Positions 8,820 through 17,333 of a DNA stretch of 33,638 nt are shown piece after piece. The notes beneath the pieces are model-generated. The model was not told where the DNA came from. It saw only the letters and a program-made list of their open reading frames with translations, and searched no databases. The DNA comes from Candidatus Kaiserbacteria bacterium (lineage in GTDB: Bacteria; Patescibacteriota; Minisyncoccia; Phycocordibacterales; Phycocordibacteraceae): contig JAPLWI010000007.1 of the NCBI GenBank assembly GCA_026396675.1, forward strand, positions 1-33,638. Reading direction: 5' to 3'. Position numbers and translations under genes: made by a program. Position 1 is the first letter of the stretch, and every line of letters begins with the position of its first letter.

Positions 8820-8891
8820 TGCTCTCGGACAGAATCGAACTGTCATTGCTAGCTCCGCAAGCTAGTGTCCTATCCGTTGAACGACGAGAGC
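8820..8891 (-). tRNA. tRNA-Arg(GCG)
   Basis: Reverse strand GCTCTCG TC GTTC AACGGATA GGAC A CTAGC TTGCGGA GCTAG CAAT GACAG TTCGATT CTGTC CGAGAGC A. Confidence 0.88.
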
Positions 8892-8909
8892 ATTTATTAC
8901 TGTCTTATA

Positions 8910-9383
8910 TCAGAACCCAAGCCATGCCGCCACAAGATCTATGAGCGTGTGCCTGTGTTCATCTTCATCGACATGCTGGAGGAAAAATGCATATACAATA
9001 TCTGAGTCAACCCCTTCAAGTGGAATAACTAAATGCGGCGACAGCCAACTTTCATTTTTAATGGATAAAAGCGGTGGCAATTCATTCTCGCTATCCTCAA
9101 GAAAAGAAAAAGAAATCATTCTTTCAAACGGATGCAATTCTTCCCCGATAATGAGACCTTGTTCAACGAGTTGGAAATGATGTAAATGAGGATGTTTTGC
9201 CGCATGGAGCGCAATCGTCGCCGCGGCGACCATAACGAGAAATGCAATGAGGTATTCACCAAAAAGTATTAATGCGATGATGCCAGCGGCAGCGATGATA
9301 CCAAGTGCGTAGTACCAATCAGTACTTTTCGGATTGTGATCGTATTCTCTCCCGTCCCATTCTAGGAGTGAGTCGCGCAGCAT
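8910..9383 (-). CDS. Conserved hypothetical membrane protein with two TM helices
   Basis: MLRDSLLEWDGREYDHNPKSTDWYYALGIIAAAGIIALILFGEYLIAFLVMVAAATIALH...; a -10 box TATACT 7 nt upstream supports this start over 9407. Confidence 0.75.
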   Translation of the reverse strand: MLRDSLLEWDGREYDHNPKSTDWYYALGIIAAAGIIALILFGEYLIAFLVMVAAATIALHAAKHPHLHHFQLVEQGLIIGEELHPFERMISFSFLEDSENELPPLLSIKNESWLSPHLVIPLEGVDSDIVYAFFLQHVDEDEHRHTLIDLVAAWLGF

Positions 9384-9475
9384 AAAATAAAGTATATCAC
9401 TCCACACCTTGCATATAAGCCCATATGGATATATAAGGTATTTATTACAGTGGATTGTAGATAAAAATATAAATT

Positions 9476-10018
9476 ATGATTGCAACCAAGGTGTTCCTCA
9501 CCAAAGGGCTCGGCGTCCATAAAGATAAGCTCGCAAGTTTTGAGTTGGCACTTAGAAGTGCCGGCATAGAAAAATGCAACTTGGTCTATGTTTCAAGCAT
9601 TTTCCCTCCGAAGGCGGAGATTATTTCAAAAGAAAAAGGTTTAGAAGATCTCCAGCCAGGGCAGATAACTTTCTGCGTTATGGCGAGAATTGAAACAAAT
9701 GAGCCAAACCGACTGGTTTCTGCCTCTGTCGGGCTAGCAATCCCGAGCGATAATAATAATTACGGATATCTTTCCGAGCACCACACCTTCGGAGAAAAAG
9801 GGGAGGTTTCAGGAGAATATGCGGAAGATCTTGCCGCGACAATGCTCGCAACGACACTTGGTGTTGAGTTCAATTCTGATTCCGCATGGGTTGAACGAGA
9901 ACAAGTGTATAAACAATCGGGACATATTTTCAAGACAACCAACATAACGCAATCTGCAGAAGGGAATAAGGACGGAAATTGGACAACAGTTATAGCCGCG
10001 GCAGTTCTCTTGCCGTAA
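9476..10018 (+). CDS. Pyruvoyl-dependent arginine decarboxylase family protein
   Basis: [15 protein letters not shown] (conserved VSSI.PP self-cleavage region), [28 protein letters not shown]. Confidence 0.88.
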   Translation: MIATKVFLTKGLGVHKDKLASFELALRSAGIEKCNLVYVSSIFPPKAEIISKEKGLEDLQPGQITFCVMARIETNEPNRLVSASVGLAIPSDNNNYGYLSEHHTFGEKGEVSGEYAEDLAATMLATTLGVEFNSDSAWVEREQVYKQSGHIFKTTNITQSAEGNKDGNWTTVIAAAVLLP

Positions 10019-10057
10019 AAACTTCGCTATTTGTGTGGTGTAGGTTACGATAGTTCA

Positions 10058-11233
10058 ATGAATCGTTTTTCGCTCTTTTGTATTTTTTTCTTGATGCTTG
10101 CGCCAGGGATCACCTTTGCCGCTACGAAAGTGACGGCGAAGACGAGCGCGCCATCACTTGAAATTTCTGGGTGGATTCCTTATTGGAGAGAAGCTACAGG
10201 CACGATTGACGTTATTCCGCACATACAGTCATTTAGTTCTTTGATGCCATTCGGTTATATTGTCCAAAATGACGGTTCTCTGCACGACGCTTTCGGTTTC
10301 AACGCGACTTCTTCCACATCAACGGCCAATCTGCTGATAACCGTAGCAAAAGCTAAGAAAGTAAAAATAGTGCCGACCATCATGTGGAGCAACGCCGCGG
10401 CGATAGACACAATATTACGCGATACCGATTCGCGTCGAGCCCTTGAAGATAGCATCGCCGCCCTCGTAAAAGAACAAGGATTTGACGGCATTGATATTGA
10501 TTTCGAAAATAAATTAGCGGAGACACGTCCTTACTTCTCACTTTTTTTGAAAGGGCTTTATTCGCGCATGGAAAAAAAACTTGTTTATTGCGCTATCGAG
10601 CCGCGCACACCGCCTTCTTCTGCTTTTGCAGTCATACCAAAAAAACTTGAGTACGCAAACGATTACGTTGCCATCAATAAATATTGCGACAGAGTAGAAA
10701 TCATGGCGTACGATCAAGGAACAATCGATCTCAAGCTAAATGCTGCGGCAAATTCCGCACCATATATTCCTGTTGCTGATTCGAAGTGGGTAGAGAAAGT
10801 GATTAATCTAACGGCACAAACAATCTCTAAGAAAAAAATCGTCATTGGTGTTGCCACCTACGGATATGAATATGATCTAATACCACTCACACAGCAGGGA
10901 TACCGCTACAATCGCAATTGGTCTTTTAATCCAGAATATGCCACGACGCTTACGTCCTCACTTAATATCATGGCAACGCGTAACATCGCTGGCGAAATGA
11001 GTTTCGTATACATGCCGACCTCAACTCCCGTGACAACTTTAATTGCTTCAGCAGGTACTGCCGGCCCACTCCCGGCAACAACAACCCCGCTTCGCATCGC
11101 GTGGTGGAGTGACGCGAATGCGATAAACGACAAAATACAGCTAGCCAAAAAACTCGGCGTTCGCGGCATTGCGATTTTCAAACTCGACGGCGGGCAAGAC
11201 CCAAACATTTGGAACATCTTGCCGAAGAAATAA
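10058..11233 (+). CDS. Secreted glycoside hydrolase family 18-like protein
   Basis: Signal peptide MNRFSLFCIFFLMLAPGITFAA, SGWIPYWRE, catalytic-type DGIDIDFEN, VEIMAYDQ. Confidence 0.85.
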   Translation: MNRFSLFCIFFLMLAPGITFAATKVTAKTSAPSLEISGWIPYWREATGTIDVIPHIQSFSSLMPFGYIVQNDGSLHDAFGFNATSSTSTANLLITVAKAKKVKIVPTIMWSNAAAIDTILRDTDSRRALEDSIAALVKEQGFDGIDIDFENKLAETRPYFSLFLKGLYSRMEKKLVYCAIEPRTPPSSAFAVIPKKLEYANDYVAINKYCDRVEIMAYDQGTIDLKLNAAANSAPYIPVADSKWVEKVINLTAQTISKKKIVIGVATYGYEYDLIPLTQQGYRYNRNWSFNPEYATTLTSSLNIMATRNIAGEMSFVYMPTSTPVTTLIASAGTAGPLPATTTPLRIAWWSDANAINDKIQLAKKLGVRGIAIFKLDGGQDPNIWNILPKK

Positions 11234-11239
11234 AATGCG

Positions 11240-11325
11240 GAGGGGGCGAGATTCGAACTCGCGGTGCCTTACGACACACCGGTTTTCAGGACCGGCGCAC
11301 TAGACCAACTATGCGACCCCTCCCA
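11240..11325 (-). tRNA. tRNA-Ser(TGA)
   Basis: Long variable arm; acceptor GGAGGGG/CCCCTCC, anticodon loop CCTGAAA, T arm GCGAG TTCGAAT CTCGC. Confidence 0.92.
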
Positions 11326-11339
11326 AACAAGTTATTTTA

Positions 11340-11609
11340 CTACGCCGGTGATGATGTGTGTACCGGCGGAATTTCTTTTACAGGAGATTTAGGGCGATAC
11401 CAGATGAGATAAATGATCTCTAAAACACCAAACGTGTTAATGATGGTAAGAGCGATGAACCACCATTTCTGGCCGCCTCGTGCGGCATACCAAAGTGCGT
11501 AACCTTTCAAGACGAGAGTCCAAACTATTACAACAATAAGAAGTGGAATAAACGCTAGCCCGTAAGGCACTGAAAGTACGAACGAACTAAAAGGCGAAAG
11601 ATAGTGCAT
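11340..11609 (-). CDS. DUF5652-like small membrane protein
   Basis: VIVWTLVLKGYALWYAARGGQKWWFIALTIINTFGVLEIIYLIWY. Confidence 0.7.
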   Translation of the reverse strand: MHYLSPFSSFVLSVPYGLAFIPLLIVVIVWTLVLKGYALWYAARGGQKWWFIALTIINTFGVLEIIYLIWYRPKSPVKEIPPVHTSSPA

Positions 11610-11638
11610 ATACGAGCATTATACCATACACTCTTAAT

Positions 11639-12052
11639 ATGCGATATCTAGGAGTGGATTATGGAAACAAGCGAGTGGGACTCGCGCTTTCTGACGAAGC
11701 GGGTACGATGGGTTTCCCATACGATATCGTTTTAAACACACCGCAGCTTGTTGATGAAATGTGCGCACTTATAGCGAAAGAGAACATCGGTATGGTAGTT
11801 ATTGGAGAATCACGAGATCTTGCCGGCGGAGAAAATCCGATTGCTAAAGATGCTCACGCACTTGGCAATCAGATTGTGGAGATGAGTGGTGTACCAATTC
11901 AGTATGAATCAGAAATATTTACGAGCGCCGAGGCGCGCCGTATGCCAGAGAAAGAAATGAAATCGCGTGCCGCGAAGCGACACGGGAAAGTGGATGCCTC
12001 CGCTGCCGCTCTCATTCTTACCAGCTATCTCTCGCGCATAAATCATGGATAA
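11639..12052 (+). CDS. ruvX: Putative pre-16S rRNA nuclease / Holliday junction resolvase RuvX (YqgF)
   Basis: MRYLGVDYGNKRVGLALSDEAGTMGFP..., YESEIFTSAEA, KVDASAAALIL. Confidence 0.93.
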   Translation: MRYLGVDYGNKRVGLALSDEAGTMGFPYDIVLNTPQLVDEMCALIAKENIGMVVIGESRDLAGGENPIAKDAHALGNQIVEMSGVPIQYESEIFTSAEARRMPEKEMKSRAAKRHGKVDASAAALILTSYLSRINHG

Positions 12053-12383
12053 GCCGCGTATCTCAATTGAAGAATTCGGTAAGATAGAAGTAAAAATCGG
12101 GACAGTTAAGAATGCGGAACGCATTCCAGAGACCGACAAACTTCTGTGTCTCATAGTTGATTTTAATGAGGAAGAAGTGCGCCAGATTGTTTCTGGCATC
12201 GCTGCGTATGTGCCAGAACCAGAATCGCTTATTGGACGGCAGCTCGCTTTTGTAACCAACCTTGAGCCGCGCACGATTCGCGGATTCGAATCGAACGGCA
12301 TGCTTTTTGCTGTCGGCGAAGGTGACTCATTTTCATTTCTCATTCCAGATAGAAACGTTCCTCCCGGAACAAGTGCACATTAA
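12045..12383 (+). CDS. tRNA-binding domain protein (MetRS beta/CsaA-like OB fold)
   Basis: IEEFGKIEVKIGTVKNAERIPETDKLLCLIVDFNEEEVRQIVSGIAAYVPEPESLIGRQLAFVTNLEPRTIRGFESNGMLFA. Confidence 0.92.
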   Translation: MDKPRISIEEFGKIEVKIGTVKNAERIPETDKLLCLIVDFNEEEVRQIVSGIAAYVPEPESLIGRQLAFVTNLEPRTIRGFESNGMLFAVGEGDSFSFLIPDRNVPPGTSAH

Positions 12384-12432
12384 TCATATATTTCATACGA
12401 GGATTTAACGAAGTAGAGTTATACTCTACTGT

Positions 12433-13527
12433 ATGTCCTTCGTGTCTGATAAACGGTTACATGCCGCGTTCGCACCGCCGAAATATCTTGCGTTTCCTTA
12501 TTCTGGTATTGATCTGTCAACAAGTGGCGTTAAAATGGTGCGTCTCACTGAAACTGCCCATGGTCTTATATTGTCTAAATATTCAGAAGAACGATTACCG
12601 CCAAGCGCATTCGTCGATGGTGAAATAGTTGATCGTGCTGCTGTTATTCAAGCGCTTGCCACTGCCGCACGAACGGCCAGTGTTTCTTCCGTGAATGTAG
12701 CACTGCCAGAATCCAAATCGTTTCTTTTTGAAACGACCATTTCTGGTTCCACGAAAAGTGAATTGCGTATCGCGATTGAACAACGCCTAGATGAATTGAT
12801 CCCTCTACCTCCACAAGAGACAGTATTTGACTTTGTGGAAACCGGATGCGGTGGGAAAGGAGACACTCACATAGCTGGTATTGGCTTCGCGCGGCGAATC
12901 GTTGACAACACACTATCTGTGTTCGACCAAACGCCTCTTCAGGTCCGAGCACTTGAAGGAGAGACATTCGCGATGGCGCGGGCGCTTCTTCCAAGAGGAG
13001 ATGAGTCCACAGCGCTTATTATAGATATTGGGAAAACAACGACAAAAATAGCTATCGTTGCGAATCGTATACCGCGGTTTGCAACTACTATTGGAATCGG
13101 AGGCCACGCGCTTACGCTTGCTGTACAGAAGCATTTTGGCGTTACGGAAGCAGAGGCACGTAAGGTAAAGGCAGAGAGAGGGATTGTCCCCGCGCCCGGG
13201 AATGAGGACTATCTTGCATCAATGCTTTCAACTGTCTCTGCGATTCGTGATGAAATTTCTCACTGCCTCGATTATTGGCAGGAGAAAGCATCTCTTGAGC
13301 ATGCACATGAACCGGTATCGCACGCAATTCTTGCCGGAGGTAATGCCTCAATTCGCGGACTACCTGAATACCTTGAGGGCGCATTTAAGATTTCTGTCAC
13401 TACCGGCGACGTGTTCACTAATTTGGCCTCACGCGATGTGTGGATCCCATCGCTTGATTACACTGAGTCGCTTGCATATGCGACGGCAATCGGTCTCGCA
13501 TTGTATGATTTTCATTCCTATGAGTAA
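12433..13527 (+). CDS. pilM: Type IV pilus assembly protein PilM
   Basis: GIDLSTSGVKMVRL, PLPPQETVFDFVETG, ALIIDIGKTTTKIAIV, HAILAGGNASIRGLPEYL. Confidence 0.88.
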   Translation: MSFVSDKRLHAAFAPPKYLAFPYSGIDLSTSGVKMVRLTETAHGLILSKYSEERLPPSAFVDGEIVDRAAVIQALATAARTASVSSVNVALPESKSFLFETTISGSTKSELRIAIEQRLDELIPLPPQETVFDFVETGCGGKGDTHIAGIGFARRIVDNTLSVFDQTPLQVRALEGETFAMARALLPRGDESTALIIDIGKTTTKIAIVANRIPRFATTIGIGGHALTLAVQKHFGVTEAEARKVKAERGIVPAPGNEDYLASMLSTVSAIRDEISHCLDYWQEKASLEHAHEPVSHAILAGGNASIRGLPEYLEGAFKISVTTGDVFTNLASRDVWIPSLDYTESLAYATAIGLALYDFHSYE

Positions 13528-14074
13528 CGAACGCACCAATCTACTTCCAGAAGAACGTCGTCACGCGCTCCGCCGTGATTATTTTCTACGAATCGGTACT
13601 GTTGCCATGATATTTTGCGTTGCACTTACACTTGCCGCCGCTGTTCTCCTTTTACCGACCTATGTGTTTCTCGTAAAGAGCACTCAAGCGAAGAAAACGC
13701 GTCTGGCAAGTATTGAATCGGTACTTTCATCATCTGATGAAGCCGCAATCTCCACGCAACTTGCGACACTTTCAAGCGATGCGGCAATATTAGAAGCGTT
13801 AGCTAACGCGCCTTCATTTGGCGCAACCATTCGTGCAATGCTTGACGTTCCGCACCCAGGAATCACACTCTCCGGTTTTGTGTACTCGCCCGCAACAAAT
13901 GATTATACTGGCACACTTTCGGTTTCCGGTGTGGCGGCTACGCGAAATGCACTGCGTAGTTACCAACTCACAATTCAAAATGCATCATTTGCTCATTCTG
14001 CCGATCTCCCTGTTTCTTCCTATGCAAAGGATACAGATATTGCCTTTACCATCGCGATAACTCTCAAGCCATGA
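13520..14074 (+). CDS. PilN-like pilus assembly protein
   Basis: MSNERTNLLPEERRHALRRDYFLRIGTVAMIFCVALTLAAAVLLLPTYVFLVKS; single TM; overlaps pilM. Confidence 0.7.
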   Translation: MSNERTNLLPEERRHALRRDYFLRIGTVAMIFCVALTLAAAVLLLPTYVFLVKSTQAKKTRLASIESVLSSSDEAAISTQLATLSSDAAILEALANAPSFGATIRAMLDVPHPGITLSGFVYSPATNDYTGTLSVSGVAATRNALRSYQLTIQNASFAHSADLPVSSYAKDTDIAFTIAITLKP

Positions 14075-14601
14075 AATCGCCTCTTTCACATTTTATTGTC
14101 GCGTGTGTCGCCATTATTGTCGCTATTTCAGGATATTGCATTTTGTACTCCATTGTTGCATCTGCAAGCGCCTCCGTCGCAGTTCTGCAAAGCCAGATTG
14201 AAGCGAAAACAGAAACCGCGGGTCGTATTGCTTCCGCGCGAGCTGCAATTTCCGAAATTGCAGTTGATGAAGCCACCGTACAAAATTATTTTGTTCCAGA
14301 AACCGGAGTGGTTGCATTTATTAATGGCCTTGAAGCACAAGGTAAATCTCAAGGAACAACCGTGAATGTTCTTTCTGTCTCTTCAGGAACGACGGGAACT
14401 CGACCAACTTTAGTTCTCTCACTCATTATTAAAGGACCATTTGATGCAATCATGCGAACGATCGGTGCAATTGAATACGCACCATATGATCTTTCCATTT
14501 CAGGGCTCTCACTCGGACAAGATGCTAAGAATGATTGGCATGCAGATCTGGGATTAGTTGTTGGCGCGGTTGGTTCAACAACAATAATAAAAACACCATG
14601 A
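14071..14601 (+). CDS. PilO-like pilus assembly protein
   Basis: Single N-terminal TM and coiled region, overlapping ATGA start, third gene of the pilM operon. Confidence 0.65.
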   Translation: MKSPLSHFIVACVAIIVAISGYCILYSIVASASASVAVLQSQIEAKTETAGRIASARAAISEIAVDEATVQNYFVPETGVVAFINGLEAQGKSQGTTVNVLSVSSGTTGTRPTLVLSLIIKGPFDAIMRTIGAIEYAPYDLSISGLSLGQDAKNDWHADLGLVVGAVGSTTIIKTP

Positions 14602-14903
14602 CCGCATCTCACTTGCCTGATTCTTTCTTGAAGCGCTTACGTTATGGCGTTCCGAATCCTCAGCGTGACTGGTTTATACTGCTCACGATATCAGTGATGG
14701 TTCTCGTCGGTAGTATCGTCTGGAATGTGTGGACATTCGAGACAGTCGCACAGGGCGGTATTATCGGTTCTATCGCGACAAGTTCACCGCCAATATTTAG
14801 TCGCGCATCTCTGGATACAATTCATACGGTTTTTGAAAATCGTGCAAATGAGAAGGCAAAGTACGAGACCGGCTCATATCATTTCGCCGACCCTTCGCAA
14901 TAG
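14598..14903 (+). CDS. Small membrane protein, fourth gene of the pilMNO-like operon
   Basis: ATGA overlap with the previous gene; MTASHLPDSFLKRLRYGVPNPQRDWFILLTISVMVLVGSIVWNVWTFETVA. Confidence 0.75.
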   Translation: MTASHLPDSFLKRLRYGVPNPQRDWFILLTISVMVLVGSIVWNVWTFETVAQGGIIGSIATSSPPIFSRASLDTIHTVFENRANEKAKYETGSYHFADPSQ

Positions 14904-14936
14904 AGCTTGAGTGCGCTAGGGTAGATAGAGTGTATC

Positions 14937-15008
14937 GCCCCCGTAGTTAAATGGATATAACTGCGGACTTCTAAGCCGCTATTCGAGGTTCGATTCCTCG
15001 CGGGGGCA
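14937..15008 (+). tRNA. tRNA-Arg(TCT)
   Basis: GCCCCCG TA GTTA AATGGATA TAAC T GCGGA CTTCTAA GCCGC ... CGGGGGC A. Confidence 0.93.
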
Positions 15009-15051
15009 CAGCTGGTCCGTTAGCCAATGGAACGAGCAAAATGTTAATATT

Positions 15052-15135
15052 GCCGCGGTGGTGAAATTGGTAGACACGCTAGCTTCAGGAGCTAGTTCTC
15101 GCAAGGGATTGGGAGTTCAAATCTCCCTCGCGGCA
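15052..15135 (+). tRNA. tRNA-Leu(CAG)
   Basis: GCCGCGG TG..., CTAGC TTCAGGA GCTAG, long variable arm, TCGCGGC A. Confidence 0.92.
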
Positions 15136-15198
15136 CATTGAAAAAATGGGGGGTGGTAAATTGGCACAATGGGCAATTATCATAAACAATAATAAATT

Positions 15199-15628
15199 AT
15201 GCCAAAATCACCAGAGATGAACATAAGTAATACGGTTAGATATACAAACGAAAATGAGGGAAAGAAAATTGGAAACGAAATTATCTATTGCGATGTTCCC
15301 GATGGTTTGAAAGTCGAAAAACACCAGAAGAGCGGTCAGTTTAACTGATGTCGAGCTTCATTTCTCTGCCATACAGGATAATAACAACAATGTAGGTGTA
15401 CATATAGACGATAAGAAACCCGTCTTGAATGCTAACGTTCTCGACTACTTACTCTCTCATACCGAGCTCATTCCAGAAAACTGGAAAGGCAAATATGTGT
15501 TTTTCTATTGGACAATCTACGAATCAGAATTTTCAAGATCGTTGTGTATACGTTTCCTACATTGGTATGGTGACAAATGGTGTGGCAGCGTAGATAATCT
15601 CGGTGGCATTTTGGACGACAATTCTTAG
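15199..15628 (+). pseudogene. Frameshifted conserved hypothetical gene
   Basis: ATG frame at 15199 gives MPKSPEMNISNTVRYTNENEGKKIGNEIIYCDVPDGLKVEKHQKSGQFN* (stop 15346). A second frame opens after 15310 and continues as LTDVELHFSAIQDNNNNVGVHIDDKKPVLNANVLDYLLSHTELIPENWKGKYVFFYWTIYESEFSRSLCIRFLHWYGDKWCG... to 15628. Confidence 0.7.
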
Positions 15629-15676
15629 GTAAATAACATAAAAACATTTCACTCACAAAGAACTTCTTAATTATTG

Positions 15677-15749
15677 TGGGCGGTGCAGGACTCGGACCTG
15701 CGGCATCTTCGGTGTAAGCGAAGCGCTCTACCAACTGAGCTAACCGCCC
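15677..15749 (-). tRNA. tRNA-Val(TAC)
   Basis: GGGCGGT TA GCTC AGTTGGTA GAGC G CTTCG CTTACAC CGAAG ... ACCGCCC A on the reverse strand. Confidence 0.93.
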
Positions 15750-15839
15750 GAATCTTTAGTGTATCCACAGTCCGTCAAATATGCCATTTTTAACGAGAGT
15801 AGAACGATATATACTATACATATACGCAACCAGTCCACA

Positions 15840-16550
15840 ATGAAAAAAGCTGAAAAAGATCAGGCCAGAATACTAAGGAAGCAAGGATACTCGATGAATG
15901 AAATCACACGTATGGTTGGCGTCGCGAAAAGCAGCGTAAGTTTGTGGACAAAAGATATCGAGCTCACTGTTAAACAAAGAAAAAAGCTGTCCGAGCACGG
16001 ACGTTCTGTAGAATCGGTCGAACGTCGACGACACGCTCGATTAACAAACGAACGTGCCAGGAGAAGAGTTTTTTTTGAAAAAGCAGTTACTGAAATCAGA
16101 AATAAGAATCTGTCAAAAAACGATTTATTTTTTCTAGGAGCCGCTCTTTACTGGGGCGAAGGTTCTAAAACCAGTCGTGGCACAGTAGATTTTACTAACG
16201 CCGATCCACGCAGTATTCAAATCATGATGAAATACTTCAAAGAAATATGCGATGTGCCGAACGAAAAATTTAGAGGTCATGTTATATTGCATCCGCATCT
16301 AGATTCTGCTAAAGCAGAACAATACTGGAGCCGAATTTCTGGCATACCTCGTACTCAGTTCCACAAAACATCAATGCAACACAACAAGGCGAGTCAAAAC
16401 AAAAAGGACAGTTTGCCACTCGGCACCTTCTCAATTGGTGTTTATGATACTGTGCTTTACTTACAGATTATGGGATGGATGGAAGGCATTTATAGTCAAC
16501 TAATAAAAAAGAATAAACAGGTCCCGTGCAAATTCCACCAATTTCTATGA
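15840..16550 (+). CDS. HTH-domain protein with C-terminal LAGLIDADG-like homing-endonuclease fold region
   Basis: QARILRKQGYSMNEITRMVGVAKSSVSLWTKDI (HTH), then FFLGAALYWGEGSKTSRGTVDFTNADPRSIQIMMKYF (LAGLIDADG-like helix plus strand pattern). Confidence 0.65.
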   Translation: MKKAEKDQARILRKQGYSMNEITRMVGVAKSSVSLWTKDIELTVKQRKKLSEHGRSVESVERRRHARLTNERARRRVFFEKAVTEIRNKNLSKNDLFFLGAALYWGEGSKTSRGTVDFTNADPRSIQIMMKYFKEICDVPNEKFRGHVILHPHLDSAKAEQYWSRISGIPRTQFHKTSMQHNKASQNKKDSLPLGTFSIGVYDTVLYLQIMGWMEGIYSQLIKKNKQVPCKFHQFL

Positions 16551-17188
16551 AAACGAATCTCCCGATTCTTTATGAAGACGACGATATTATTGCGGTCAAT
16601 AAGCCCGCAGGCGTGCTCTCTACGGAACTGCACTTCGGTGTCGGGTATGTGCACCGTCTCGACAGAGATACATCGGGCGTTTTAATTTTTGCGAAAAATC
16701 AGAAGGCGTACAATTTTTTGCGTAAGGCATTTCACGATAGGGAAGTAAAGAAAACATATCTCGCTTTCGTATATGGCGTGCCAAAAGAAAAAAAAGGAAT
16801 TATTGATTTCGACATCGGCCGTTCGCGAAAAGATTTCCGTCTGCGAAGTGCACAGCCAAAGGCAAAAGGACGGTTGCGCGATGCCCTAACACACTATGAA
16901 GTCATAGGAGAGATACCCGATTACGCATTATTGAAAGTACGGCCAGAAACTGGCCGCACACATCAAATTCGTGTGCACTTGAAAGCGATCAATCACCCAA
17001 TTATTTGTGATCCTCTCTACGCGCCAAAACATACGCCAGCACTAGGCATCACGCGTCTCGGTCTACACGCGTCTGAAATTGATCTTCCTCTCCCACCTGG
17101 TACACGCGTCCATATTACCGCTCCCGCTCCTACTGACCTCTCATCCGCTTTTGCTAAATTTATTAATTTAATTCCTAGGCCAATTTGA
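16547..17188 (+). CDS. RluA-family pseudouridine synthase
   Basis: YEDDDIIAVNKPAGVLS, VHRLDRDTSGVLIFAKN, ALLKVRPETGRTHQIRVHLKAINHPIICDPLY. Confidence 0.93.
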   Translation: MKTNLPILYEDDDIIAVNKPAGVLSTELHFGVGYVHRLDRDTSGVLIFAKNQKAYNFLRKAFHDREVKKTYLAFVYGVPKEKKGIIDFDIGRSRKDFRLRSAQPKAKGRLRDALTHYEVIGEIPDYALLKVRPETGRTHQIRVHLKAINHPIICDPLYAPKHTPALGITRLGLHASEIDLPLPPGTRVHITAPAPTDLSSAFAKFINLIPRPI

Positions 17189-17236
17189 AGTAAGGTTGAA
17201 CCTCGTACTATATCTGCTCTGCAGCTTACCGTGCCA

Positions 17237-17265
17237 TTGACAAAATAAATCAATAGTGCTATCCT
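17237..17265 (+). promoter_or_regulatory. Sigma70-type promoter TTGACA-17-TATCCT for the 17334 gene
   Basis: TTGACA 17237-17242, TATCCT 17260-17265. Confidence 0.72.
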
Positions 17266-17333
17266 AGATCCAGATCGAACCTTGATCGGCCTGCCTTTCG
17301 GTGGGTACATAAAAACAAGAGGAGGATGACGCC

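Noticed and set aside
15009-15045. GGTCCGTTAGCCAATGGAACGAGC, resembling a tRNA D-arm
   Set aside because: No matching acceptor, anticodon or T arm could be drawn; too short to call a tRNA pseudogene.
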